Source of the DNA: Hyphomicrobiales bacterium | GTDB lineage: Bacteria > Pseudomonadota > Alphaproteobacteria > Rhizobiales > Rhizobiaceae | Reading direction: 5' to 3' | Length of the DNA: 64,000 nucleotides | NCBI GenBank assembly: GCA_900466475.1 | Contig: UBMI01000016.1 | Location: 177,111-241,110 of the forward strand | Shown: positions 27,400 to 34,439 of the stretch, piece after piece | Numbering within the stretch: position 1 is the stretch's first letter | How the letters are laid out: every line of letters begins with the position of its first letter | The notes under the pieces: model-generated | The model's input: only the letters and a program-made list of their open reading frames with translations | What the model was told of the DNA's origin: nothing | Database searches by the model: none | Program-made: the position numbers and the translations under genes

Positions 27400-27690
27400 G
27401 ACTGCACCTCGCAGCCGCAAACCGTTTTTGAAGATGAGGTGAAAACAGAAAAACGCATACCGCAACGGGCATGCGCGTTTGGCATGGTGAGCTTTTTCAT
27501 CGATGAAAAATCCGCCGGCTAATTTGCAGGCGGTACCGACATCACGAGAGCGCCGTAAAAACTCTCGCCAGAGGGGCCCGGCACCAGGGTTCCCCCGCAA
27601 CCGATGTCTGGATGAGGCGCGGGTGCCTCACTAGGTAGTGAAATTGCTGCCCCAGTCAAGACGTGGGCTCGGTCACGGTTACCGATTTCT
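27400..27690 (-). promoter_or_regulatory. Structured 5' leader of the DUF475 gene, riboswitch-like
   Basis: Reading the minus strand, this GC-rich leader contains several pairings: TGAGGC/GCCTCA (27630-27625 with 27618-27613), CACTA/TAGTG (27640-27629), CCAGA/TCTGG (27611-27607 with 27572-27568), GACATC/GATGTC (27608-27603 with 27543-27538) and CGAGAG/CTCTCG (27567-27545). The third and fourth share bases and exclude each other. A terminator-like hairpin at 27533-27506 and a second hairpin ending in a T run (27480-27445) follow. I do not find the GGGGAGUAG and GACCUUU cores of yybP-ykoY Mn2+ riboswitches. GTGAGGCACC resembles the 5' strand of M-box leaders, but the M-box core is missing. Confidence 0.5.
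27506..27533 (-). terminator. Attenuator-like terminator inside the DUF475 leader
   Basis: On the minus strand CCGCC (27533-27529) pairs with GGCGG (27516-27512) and is followed by ATTTTT. The T run is also the left half of an 18-bp perfect palindrome TTTTTCATCGATGAAAAA (27493-27510), so it can pair with the A run after it instead. It lies about 107 bases before the start codon. Confidence 0.55.
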
Positions 27691-27692
27691 TT

Positions 27693-27717
27693 GGAACCAT
27701 GCGAGCGCTCACCCGTT
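27693..27717 (+). promoter_or_regulatory. EcfG (general stress) promoter before the 79-residue gene
   Basis: GGAAC (27693-27697), 16 bases, then CGTT (27714-27717): an exact match to the GGAAC-N16/17-CGTT consensus of EcfG/RpoE2 promoters of Rhizobiales. It points to the gene at 27771, leaving a leader of about 47 bases. Confidence 0.72.
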
Positions 27718-27770
27718 AGAACCTAGCTGAGCCGACGAACGCAGCTCAGAATTCTTGAAGGAGGGCGACG

Positions 27771-28010
27771 ATGCATAATTCGACCCATGTTCCCGACAGG
27801 CGCACGGAAGCCTCGGACCGCATCAAGCGGGCGAAACCCAATCGTATGCAGAAGGCACAGGTTCTGCCGCCGCATCATGTGGACCTGACGCTGACCCCCG
27901 GTGTTATCCACGACATTCACGTGCCGGCGCATGTGACCGGCAGCGATCTTTCAAAGGGCGGTCCCGACATCAAAAGCGACAATGCCCATGTCGCAAAACC
28001 CGTCCGCTGA
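27771..28010 (+). CDS. Small hypothetical protein, 79 residues, stress promoter
   Basis: I do not recognise this family. ATG at 27771 follows an ideal GGAGGG five bases upstream. The product is hydrophilic, rich in His, Pro and Asp, with no signal peptide or membrane helix; the middle reads PPHHVDLTLTPGVIHDIHVP and the end is DNAHVAKPVR. An exact EcfG-type promoter lies at 27693, so expression in general stress or stationary phase is likely. The 59-residue gene at 28049 follows after 38 bases and may share the transcript, which ends at the terminator at 28252. Confidence 0.75.
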   Translation: MHNSTHVPDRRTEASDRIKRAKPNRMQKAQVLPPHHVDLTLTPGVIHDIHVPAHVTGSDLSKGGPDIKSDNAHVAKPVR

Positions 28011-28048
28011 AAACCAGTTCCGCAATCCATCAAACAGGTGAGACACGA

Positions 28049-28228
28049 ATGACGATCAATCTTGTGCCGCGCGATATTTTCATCCAGCACGAATATGAAT
28101 GGCAGGCCGTGCGCGATGCGGCCGAGCGCCGGATCGATATTGGCAAGCGCGAGATGCCATCTGTGCAGCCGAGCGGGCAAACAGCGAAGACGCCCGCTGC
28201 GGCGGCTTCGGCAGCGCAAGGCTGCTGA
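28049..28228 (+). CDS. Small hypothetical protein, 59 residues
   Basis: ATG at 28049 is preceded by AGGTGAGA about seven bases upstream; 59 codons end with TGA at 28228. The product starts MTINLVPRDIFIQHEYEWQA, continues with a charged helix (VRDAAERRIDIGKRE) and ends with an Ala-rich tail finishing in Gly-Cys. No family is recognised. It lies 38 bases after the 79-residue gene and 23 bases before a strong terminator, so it is probably the second gene of a stress-induced small-protein operon. Confidence 0.65.
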   Translation: MTINLVPRDIFIQHEYEWQAVRDAAERRIDIGKREMPSVQPSGQTAKTPAAAASAAQGC

Positions 28229-28251
28229 GTCCCAGGTAGAATTTACACGAG

Positions 28252-28283
28252 ACGCCCGGCCATGAAGCCGGGCGTTTTCGTTT
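28252..28283 (+). terminator. Rho-independent terminator of the small-protein operon
   Basis: Perfect 9-bp stem ACGCCCGGC (28252-28260) and GCCGGGCGT (28267-28275) with loop CATGAA, followed by TTTCGTTT. Confidence 0.92.
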
Positions 28284-28386
28284 CCGGCGAATTTCGGCTT
28301 GGGAAAGCAATCCGCGGCGATGCCTTGCCAACCTTTCGGAAAGGATTGCGCGGCGATAATCCGGCCCGTTCAAGGGAATCGGATCG

Positions 28387-29103
28387 ATGGCCAAGACAGC
28401 GACACGCGGCCGCCGCAAGGCGCCGGCAAAAAGGAAGAGCAGCGCATCCTCCGGAGGCGCGATGCCCTGGTTGGTGCTCGGCATCGCCGCGGTGGGCGCC
28501 ATTGCCGCCTATGACAACTGGAAGACCATTCGCCCGATGCTAGGGAAGGCACCGGCTGCTGTTGTCCGGGAAGCGGCTGAAGCCAAGCCTCAGGCACCCA
28601 AGGAAGCACCGAAGCAAGTTGCCGTCGCAGCACCTGCCGCCAAGCCGCGGCAGACGAACGATCCGGTGCCGCCTGCGGCGATCCCCTCGGCTCCAGTGCC
28701 GACGGCAAAGATCGTGCCGGCCTCTATCTCCCCTGTTACTCCGTCTTCTTCGGAAACCGCCAAAGCCGCCTTTGGATATTGCGGGCAAGGCGAGCATATC
28801 AATTGCGTCGGCGATGCCGGCACCTTCTGGTACAAGGGTGAGAAGATCGTCATCGCTGATATGGTGAGCCCGGATGTCGACCGCGCTCGCTGTGAAGACG
28901 AACGGAAGATCGCCTTTGCCGCCAAATCCCGGCTGCTCGCGCTGCTGAACGCCGGTCCGTTCAACATGAATGCTGCCGGCAAGGTGGATGACCGTGGCGC
29001 ACCGCGTGTCATTTCACGCGACGGGCGCTCCTTCGGTACGCGTCTTATCAATGAGGGCCTGGCGAGGAAGCCGGGATCTGCCTCGGGCTCCTGGTGCGCC
29101 TGA
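28387..29103 (+). CDS. Membrane-anchored thermonuclease-like (SNase fold) protein
   Basis: A 238-residue protein with a basic N-terminus, one membrane helix (about 26-42), a Pro/Ala-rich linker (about 55-125) and a C-terminal domain resembling staphylococcal nuclease: GTFWYKGEKIVIADMVSPD, RCEDERKIAFAAKSRLLALLNAG and RDGRSFGTRLINEGLARKPG. The topology puts this domain in the periplasm. The catalytic Arg/Glu/Arg set of active nucleases is not evident; the usual RLxGIDAPE segment reads IADMVSPDVD. It may be a degenerate binding domain. It converges on the secreted protein gene at 29119. Confidence 0.72.
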   Translation: MAKTATRGRRKAPAKRKSSASSGGAMPWLVLGIAAVGAIAAYDNWKTIRPMLGKAPAAVVREAAEAKPQAPKEAPKQVAVAAPAAKPRQTNDPVPPAAIPSAPVPTAKIVPASISPVTPSSSETAKAAFGYCGQGEHINCVGDAGTFWYKGEKIVIADMVSPDVDRARCEDERKIAFAAKSRLLALLNAGPFNMNAAGKVDDRGAPRVISRDGRSFGTRLINEGLARKPGSASGSWCA

Positions 29104-29118
29104 GGCCGTCAGCGATCG

Positions 29119-29607
29119 CTATTTTCCACCGTTTTTCCGTGCCGGCGCCTTGCCGCTGGTGCGGAAGCTGCCCGTGAAGGCCGAATCCTTGCTTTCCGCC
29201 GTGCACTCGATGGCCATCGGCTTGCCGGCATAGGGATTGCCGAAGGTGCAGAAGCCGGCAACCTTCACTTCACCCGTCATCTTGTTGCCGACGCCGGTGG
29301 TGACGAGGCTGAGTGGCAGGCGGGCATTGCCATTGGATGCGGGCTTGATGCCCTTGCCGTCGCCCTGGAAGCCCAACAGCTTGCCATCAGAGGTGAAGAT
29401 GAAGGTGACCGTGCCGTTGACGAGCGTCACACTTGCCAGCTCTCCCTTGCAGCCCTTCGTGGCATCAAACTTGGCAACGACCAGCTTCTGGCACTTGCCG
29501 CCAAGCGCAATGACGCCGGGCGCACCCGGAAAATTGTCATCCGCCTGCGCTGCAGCGGCAAAAGTGAGGGTGGAGAAGGCGGCGATGGCAAGCGCAGATA
29601 ATTTCAT
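29119..29607 (-). CDS. Hypothetical secreted protein, 162 residues
   Basis: A signal peptide is clear (MKLSALAIAAFSTLTFAAAAQA, cleavage before DDNF). The mature part of about 140 residues is beta-rich and basic with four Cys (GGKCQK, KGCKG, AGFCTF, AIECTA), which could form two disulphides in the periplasm. No family is recognised. It is monocistronic and convergent with the SNase-like gene, 15 bases apart. The C-terminus is a basic tail (KAPARKNGGK). Confidence 0.75.
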   Translation of the reverse strand: MKLSALAIAAFSTLTFAAAAQADDNFPGAPGVIALGGKCQKLVVAKFDATKGCKGELASVTLVNGTVTFIFTSDGKLLGFQGDGKGIKPASNGNARLPLSLVTTGVGNKMTGEVKVAGFCTFGNPYAGKPMAIECTAESKDSAFTGSFRTSGKAPARKNGGK

Positions 29608-29723
29608 TTCGATTCGAACCCCGTGAACTGACGAGGCGAATCAACACCTCGGGCTCCATTATCGCGCATGGCATGGCTCTGTGTCCGAATTTGGTTTGGC
29701 GTCGAAGATGGATTTCTATCGTC

Positions 29724-30068
29724 TCAGCACGGATACATTTGCTCCAGTGATCTGAGCAGGACCAAGGGGTAAGCCTGGAACGTCTTCTCACCGATATCCG
29801 GGTGCCGCTCAAGATATCTCTTCACGATTTCGACGTACTCGGTTTGCGAAATCGTGACGTTCCGCGGTGAGCAATATAAGAGGGGCTTGCCCTCAGCTGC
29901 GAGGTGGGTGTTCACCATTCGAAGTGTCAATCTCGCCCCGCCAATCAGCATCGTGACGACGCTTGTCTCCTTGCTCTCCATGAGCGCGCGGAGCGTCATG
30001 TCTTCTTTTGCGGAAGCCGGGCTCCAGCTCAACACCAGCAGCAATATCAATCCGATGAAAATTTTCAT
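29724..30068 (-). CDS. Rap1a/Tai-like small periplasmic protein
   Basis: ATG at 30068 gives 114 residues with a signal peptide (MKIFIGLILLLVLSWSPASA). The mature part has the pattern of the Rap1a/Tai immunity-protein family: a helix ending near IGGARLTL, then YCSPRNVTISQTEYVEIV, KRYLERHPDI and a C-terminal ending SLEQMYPC. The two Cys (LLYC and the terminal YPC) fit the family disulphide. Known members protect against type VI amidase effectors, but many copies are orphans; no effector or type VI gene is seen here. The frame is open to 30167 but the signal peptide fixes the start. Confidence 0.65.
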   Translation of the reverse strand: MKIFIGLILLLVLSWSPASAKEDMTLRALMESKETSVVTMLIGGARLTLRMVNTHLAAEGKPLLYCSPRNVTISQTEYVEIVKRYLERHPDIGEKTFQAYPLVLLRSLEQMYPC

Positions 30069-30211
30069 GTGCACCCCGAATGAGGGAGAGCGAAGCAACA
30101 TTGCAACCGTTTGGTCAAGCCACTTTTCAGGGAAGTTTCGGCAAATGCGGCACGAACAAGCAGACACTTCGTACCGGTCTTAGAAGAGCCTGCGAAGGCC
30201 ACAGCGCCAAA

Positions 30212-30245
30212 ACTAAAAAGGCCTTTCGATTTCTCGAAAGGCCTT
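30212..30245 (-). terminator. Rho-independent terminator downstream of tRNA-Val
   Basis: Perfect 12-bp stem AAGGCCTTTCGA (30218-30229) and TCGAAAGGCCTT (30234-30245), four-base loop, followed on the minus strand by TTTAGTTTT. It lies 19 bases after the tRNA 3' end. Confidence 0.92.
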
Positions 30246-30264
30246 GCTTTTCAGCGAATTAGGA

Positions 30265-30339
<75 letters not shown>

Positions 30340-30423
30340 ATCCGATGTCGGCGCATAGACCACAAAACCTCCGGAGCCGTCAATAGGCTTTTTTGAAGTT
30401 TTGTGACGATCCGCCAAGACGCC

Positions 30424-30786
30424 TTATGCGGCAAGCATCTTGTTGACCTCTTCGACGAGGTCGCGCAGGTGGAAAGGCTTGGAAAGGACCTTCGCATCCT
30501 TGGGAGCCTTCGAATCAGGGTTCAGTGCAACGGCTGCAAAACCGGTGATGAACATCACCTTCAGGTCGGGATCGAGTTCGGTCGCGCGGCGCGCCAGTTC
30601 GATGCCATCCATTTCCGGCATGACGATATCGGTCAAGAGCAGGGAGAAGGGCTCCTCACGCAGGCGGTCATAAGCGCTAGCGCCGTTGTCGTAGGAAAGG
30701 ACCTTGTAGCCGGCCTTTTCCAGCGCCTTCACCAGGAAGCGGCGCATATCATTGTCGTCTTCGGCGAGAAGTATCTTCTGAGTCAT
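30424..30786 (-). CDS. cpdR: CpdR-type single-domain response regulator
   Basis: A 120-residue receiver without output domain. Phospho-acceptor Asp53 lies in LLTDIVMPEMDG; the acidic pair E9-D10 and the KPF motif (LSKPFHLRDL) are present. The protein ends in Ala-Ala, as expected for CpdR, which is itself a ClpXP substrate. In Caulobacter and Sinorhizobium unphosphorylated CpdR directs ClpXP to the cell pole and to cell-cycle substrates, while CckA-ChpT phosphorylation turns it off. It is divergent from the N-formylglutamate amidohydrolase gene. Confidence 0.9.
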   Translation of the reverse strand: MTQKILLAEDDNDMRRFLVKALEKAGYKVLSYDNGASAYDRLREEPFSLLLTDIVMPEMDGIELARRATELDPDLKVMFITGFAAVALNPDSKAPKDAKVLSKPFHLRDLVEEVNKMLAA

Positions 30787-30976
30787 TAATCCGGACCGCT
30801 GATCACTACGTTTTTTATGGGATACCAGCCGTCTACACTATACTTCGCCCGGTAAACAACCGGTGAAATCGCCCTAGCCGCGGCCGCTATCCCTTCCATG
30901 TAGTATGGACTTAAGGGCAGGCAACTGGCAACATAGCCCTCACAGCCACTTGATGACATGGTAAAGAGGGCAGAAA

Positions 30977-31858
30977 GTGCCGGAAATACGCGAATACGAG
31001 CTTTTTGAAGTGCATGAGCCCGTGTCGCAGACCATCCCCTTCGTCTACAACTCCCCTCACAGCGGCCGTATTTATCCACCGGAATTCATCGCACAGTCGC
31101 GGCTGGAAGGCATCTCGATACGCCGGTCCGAAGACCATTATGTCGATGAACTGTTCGGTGCGGCCGTGGACCTCGGCGCGCCACTCCTGCTTGCGAACTT
31201 CCCGCGCGCTTATCTGGACGTCAACCGAGAGCCGTATGAGCTCGATCCGCGCATGTTCGACGGCCTGCTGCCGCCTTATGCGAATATCAATTCGCTGAGG
31301 GTTGCCGGTGGACTTGGTACCATTCCGCGCATCGTGGCCGAGAACATGGAAATCTATGCGCGCCGGCTGCCTGTGCAGGAAGGGCTAGAACGTGTCGAAA
31401 GCGTCTACAAGCCCTATCATTCGACGCTCCGGCGGCTGATTGCGCGCACGCATGTACAGTTTGGCTTTGGTGTCCTGATCGATTGCCATTCCATGCCTGG
31501 CAATGTGCGCGTTGCCGGCAGCAATGCGCGACCCGATTTCATCATAGGCGACCGCTACGGCACCAGCGCTTCGTCAGAGCTTTCGCGCACGGCGATCGGC
31601 ATCCTCGAGGAAATGGGTTTTGCCGCGATCCGCAACAAACCTTATGCCGGCGGCTTCATCACCGAACATTACGGCCGCCCGTCACGCGGGCTGCATGCGC
31701 TGCAGATCGAGGTCAATCGTTCGATCTATGTCGATGAGGTCACGCTGGAGAAGCGGCCCGATTTCGACATCGTGGTGACCGCCATTACGTCGTTCATGCG
31801 GCAGATGGCCGACTACGTCGAGAAATTCTCCGGCGACCGGGCGCTTGCTGCCGAGTAA
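30977..31858 (+). CDS. N-formylglutamate amidohydrolase family protein
   Basis: A 293-residue zinc amidohydrolase that would release formate from N-formylglutamate (histidine degradation) or related N-formyl compounds. Family motifs: VYNSPHSGRIYP near the start, SEDHYVDELF, NFPRAYLDVNREPYELDP, LIDCHSMPG and ALQIEVNRSIYVDE. The start is GTG at 30977 behind GAGGGC. No hut genes are in the window, so the in vivo substrate is open. Its neighbours cpdR and hisN form a block that I recall from Sinorhizobium. Confidence 0.88.
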   Translation: MPEIREYELFEVHEPVSQTIPFVYNSPHSGRIYPPEFIAQSRLEGISIRRSEDHYVDELFGAAVDLGAPLLLANFPRAYLDVNREPYELDPRMFDGLLPPYANINSLRVAGGLGTIPRIVAENMEIYARRLPVQEGLERVESVYKPYHSTLRRLIARTHVQFGFGVLIDCHSMPGNVRVAGSNARPDFIIGDRYGTSASSELSRTAIGILEEMGFAAIRNKPYAGGFITEHYGRPSRGLHALQIEVNRSIYVDEVTLEKRPDFDIVVTAITSFMRQMADYVEKFSGDRALAAE

Positions 31859-31874
31859 TTTTCTCACTCAGGGC

Positions 31875-31955
31875 AAAAAAAACCGCGCCTTGTCAGCGCG
31901 GCTAAGTCTAGGGAGGAAACACCCAAGGAGGGTATTTACAGTCAGAAGACTGTAA
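31875..31955 (-). ncRNA. mmgR: Probable MmgR (alpha-r8) family trans-acting sRNA
   Basis: The minus strand carries a compact unit of about 80 nt: hairpin 1 TTACAGTC/GACTGTAA (31955-31936), hairpin 2 ACCC-TCCTT-GGGT (31933-31921) exposing a CCUCC-type anti-Shine-Dalgarno loop, a CU-rich single strand (TTTCCTCCC), then a terminator CCGCGC/GCGCGG (31901-31883) with eight T. A TTGACA promoter lies just upstream. Size, position between the formylglutamate amidohydrolase gene and hisN, and CU-rich loops match my memory of Sinorhizobium MmgR, an sRNA that limits polyhydroxybutyrate storage. The family name is from memory. Confidence 0.65.
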
Positions 31956-31960
31956 TCAGG

Positions 31961-32008
31961 AAACTACTGTTGCATTGCACAAATGTCAAGCATTATATTG
32001 CACTGCAA
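31961..32008 (-). promoter_or_regulatory. sRNA promoter with two TGCA-N-TGCA boxes
   Basis: On the minus strand TTGACA (31989-31984), 17 bases, TAGTTT (31966-31961). Two dyads flank the -35: TTGCACTGCAA (31998-32008) and TGCATTGCA (31971-31979), both TGCA-N-TGCA, 28 bp apart. Such boxes resemble PhaR/AniA sites, which would tie the sRNA to polymer storage. Confidence 0.6.
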
Positions 32009-32108
32009 AATCTTTAGGCAGCTAAACCGAAATTGCCCGTTTCATTTGCATTCAACCGCTTTTTCGCTATGAAAAGCGCCATTTCCCGCCAGCTATACGG
32101 ATTTCTCC

Positions 32109-32882
32109 ATGCTTCCTGACCGTTCGTTCTTCAACCGTCTTGCCGAAGCTGCGAAGGCGGAAACCCTGCCGCGTTTTCGCTCGGGCACCAATGTCACCAA
32201 CAAGCTGTCCTCCGGCTTCGACCCGGTCACCGAAGGCGACAGGGCGGCGGAAACCGCGATCCGCGCGCTGATTGAGGCGCATTTCCCCGACCACGGCATT
32301 CTGGGCGAAGAGCACGGCAATGTCGGCCTCGACCGCGAGCATGTGTGGGTGATCGACCCGATCGATGGCACGCGCGCATTCATCTCGGGCGTTCCTGTCT
32401 GGGGGACACTGATCGGCCTGCAGAAGAACGGCCGGGCTATTGCCGGCATGATCGAGCAGCCTTTCACCGGCGAGCGATATTTCGGCGACGAGAATGGGTC
32501 GACCTACAGCGGACCTGAGGGCGAGCGCCGGCTGCAGGTGCGTGATTGCGGTGCTCTTTCCAATGCCATCTTGTTCACAACATCGCCACATCTCTTCGTC
32601 GGCGAGGAGATGGACAAGTACCGCGAAATCGAAAGCAAGGTACGGCTTTTCCGCTATGGCTGCGATTGTTACGCCTATGCGCTGCTGGCGGCGGGCCATG
32701 TCGATCTTGTTGTCGAAAACAGCCTCAAGCCTTACGACGTGGGCGGCATCATTCCTGTCATCGAGGGTGCCGGCGGCATCATGACCACCTGGGATGGCGG
32801 GCGGCCGGAAAATGGCGGTTCGATCATCGCTGCCGGCAGCAGGGCGGTTTATGAAGAAGCGATCGAGATTCTGCAGCGCTGA
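32109..32882 (+). CDS. hisN: Histidinol-phosphatase, inositol-monophosphatase type
   Basis: A 257-residue phosphatase of the IMPase superfamily, the type that dephosphorylates histidinol phosphate in Actinobacteria and Alphaproteobacteria. Metal-binding motifs: DPVTEGDRAAE, GEEHG, WVIDPIDGTRAFISG and the C-terminal PYDVGGIIPVIEGAGG. ATG at 32109 gives MLPDRSFFNRLAEAAK. It ends 3 bases before the stop of the convergent hydrolase gene. A general inositol-phosphatase role cannot be excluded from sequence alone. Confidence 0.88.
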   Translation: MLPDRSFFNRLAEAAKAETLPRFRSGTNVTNKLSSGFDPVTEGDRAAETAIRALIEAHFPDHGILGEEHGNVGLDREHVWVIDPIDGTRAFISGVPVWGTLIGLQKNGRAIAGMIEQPFTGERYFGDENGSTYSGPEGERRLQVRDCGALSNAILFTTSPHLFVGEEMDKYREIESKVRLFRYGCDCYAYALLAAGHVDLVVENSLKPYDVGGIIPVIEGAGGIMTTWDGGRPENGGSIIAAGSRAVYEEAIEILQR

Positions 32883-32885
32883 GGC

Positions 32886-33857
32886 TCACGCGCCGATCGC
32901 TGCCACATCCTCGGTCGCCTCAGCATCGCTGCCTGGAATGAAGGCGTGGAGCGCTGCCAGCGCGGCGGCGCGGTACATATCTCTTTCCTGGAATACCTCG
33001 TGTCGGGCGCCATTGATCGGCACGAGTTGGCCGGCACGGAAATAGCGCGAAAGCCGTTCTTGCGCCGTATAGGGCACCAGGCCGTCGCGCGTCGGCGCGA
33101 TGACGACAGAGGGGATCGTGATCGAGAAGAGATGATAGGGCTGGGTTACCCGATCGATTGCTTTCATGCATTCGTGCATCCAGCGGGCAGTCGGCGCTCC
33201 CAGAGCAAGTTCCGGGTGAGCCCTTGCGATCGCGGCGTTTCGCTCGAAACGCGTTTCATCCGATGTCAGAGGGTTATCGGGGAACTGCAATTCTTTCATC
33301 TTGCCGAGCGGCAAGGCACCAAGGCCGATCGCGCTGAGCGTCGCCGACGCCGCGCGGATCATCCCCTCGGAAGCGGCCTGGCCAATAAGGCCGAGGAAAG
33401 GCGCGGACAGCACCATGCGCTCGATACGCGTCGAAAGATAAGGTGCGGCAGAAAGCGCGATCAGTCCGCCGGTCGAATGGGCCAGCATGTAGAAGGGCAG
33501 CCTTGTATCCGGCAGCACGACTTTCTCGAGGAAGGTGTCGAGATCGCGCTCGTAGTCGGAAAAGCGGCGCAGGTGGCCGTGATTGCGCTTCTTGATCAGC
33601 CGTGGTGAGCCGCCCTGGCCGCGCAGGTCGTAGGTCGCGACCCAGAGACCCTTGGAAGTGAGATCGCGGATCGTTTCGAAATACTTTTCGATACATTCGC
33701 TACGGCCGTGCAGAAGCACCACAGTTCCATGGGCCGCCGGTGTTTGCGACCGGAAGACGGCATAACGCAACCTATGGCCGTCGTGGGTCTCGAAAAAACC
33801 TTCGGTGCGGTTCTCCGGCGCCGGATTGTCTGGAGTTGAGTAAAGCACCTGTTCCAT
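32886..33857 (-). CDS. Alpha/beta hydrolase, lysophospholipase (PldB-like)
   Basis: A 323-residue serine hydrolase. The oxyanion segment TVVLLHGRSECIEKYFETI, DLRGQGGSPR and the nucleophile elbow LAHSTGGLIAL (Ser in AHSTGG) match monoglyceride lipase/PldB proteins; the acid is probably in PTRDGLVPY and the base His in GARHEVFQE. No signal peptide, so cytoplasmic or membrane-associated. ATG at 33857 (MEQVLYSTPDNPAPENR) is preferred over the open frame to 33917. Confidence 0.87.
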   Translation of the reverse strand: MEQVLYSTPDNPAPENRTEGFFETHDGHRLRYAVFRSQTPAAHGTVVLLHGRSECIEKYFETIRDLTSKGLWVATYDLRGQGGSPRLIKKRNHGHLRRFSDYERDLDTFLEKVVLPDTRLPFYMLAHSTGGLIALSAAPYLSTRIERMVLSAPFLGLIGQAASEGMIRAASATLSAIGLGALPLGKMKELQFPDNPLTSDETRFERNAAIARAHPELALGAPTARWMHECMKAIDRVTQPYHLFSITIPSVVIAPTRDGLVPYTAQERLSRYFRAGQLVPINGARHEVFQERDMYRAAALAALHAFIPGSDAEATEDVAAIGA

Positions 33858-34404
33858 GGCAGTGTTTCTTCGCGTGAGAGTTTTATTAGGGGATACCGCA
33901 GGGATCGGGAAAATCAATGGCGAAATTACCGCTTAATGTAAGCGAAGTATAATGGAACGAGATTTCTCCATGCGACAAGCTCGGCGAAAGCTGAGACACG
34001 CTAAAGTTAGTGCGAACGAAAGATTTGTCCCGGCATGAAGCCGGTTGTCCGCACGTTCATGACTGAAGATTGGGGCGCCGGGAGGCCGGTCACGAATTCG
34101 GGTCCTCCATCGGCCTGTCATTTCGGCGCCCGCCAATCAATCGGCTCGACCACCTGCAGCTGGATTGTCTCGATATCGATCCGCCGGATCGACTTGCAGA
34201 GCTCTATGCTTGAGGAAAAGTGGCCGGCGGAGCTGAGGGAGCTCTTGGCCGGCCGAATTGAGGCTGAAGAAGAAGGGACGATACACTTCAGCCGTCGGGC
34301 CAGTATCACCCGATGCGCCTATCTCTAGTGAGAGGCGGCTGAACCTTCTCCGAACCTGCCGTTCATGCAGGGTTCACGCAGAAATCCCAGCGTTTTGAAG
34401 AGGG
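33858..34404. other. Region without a recognisable gene
   Basis: I see no convincing coding sequence or RNA in these 547 bases. Short open frames exist on both strands (for example 34035-34328 plus, 97 codons), but none has a ribosome site or protein-like composition that I recognise. The right end passes into the hsp20 promoter. Confidence 0.5.
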
Positions 34405-34433
34405 CTTGAAGTCCATGAAGGCCATCCCCATCT
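34405..34433 (+). promoter_or_regulatory. RpoH (heat-shock sigma) promoter of hsp20
   Basis: CTTGAA (34405-34410), 17 bases, CCATCT (34428-34433). This fits the rhizobial RpoH pattern CTTGAA-N17-CCATAT with one mismatch. Start of transcription is expected near 34440. Confidence 0.72.
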
Positions 34434-34439
34434 GAACTT

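Noticed and set aside
27600..27660. M-box (ykoK) Mg2+ riboswitch
   Set aside because: GTGAGGCACC is close to the M-box 5' signature, but the GUC-loop-GACGCC core and the 3' GCUAAAGCUC segment are absent.
27400..27690. yybP-ykoY Mn2+ riboswitch in the DUF475 leader
   Set aside because: Expected by gene family, but the GGGGAGUAG and CAAGACCUUU cores could not be found on the minus strand, so only a generic structured leader is claimed.
28003..28027. GGAAC-N16-GGTT on the minus strand
   Set aside because: Resembles an EcfG promoter with one mismatch, but it would read antisense through the 79-residue gene with no gene ahead.
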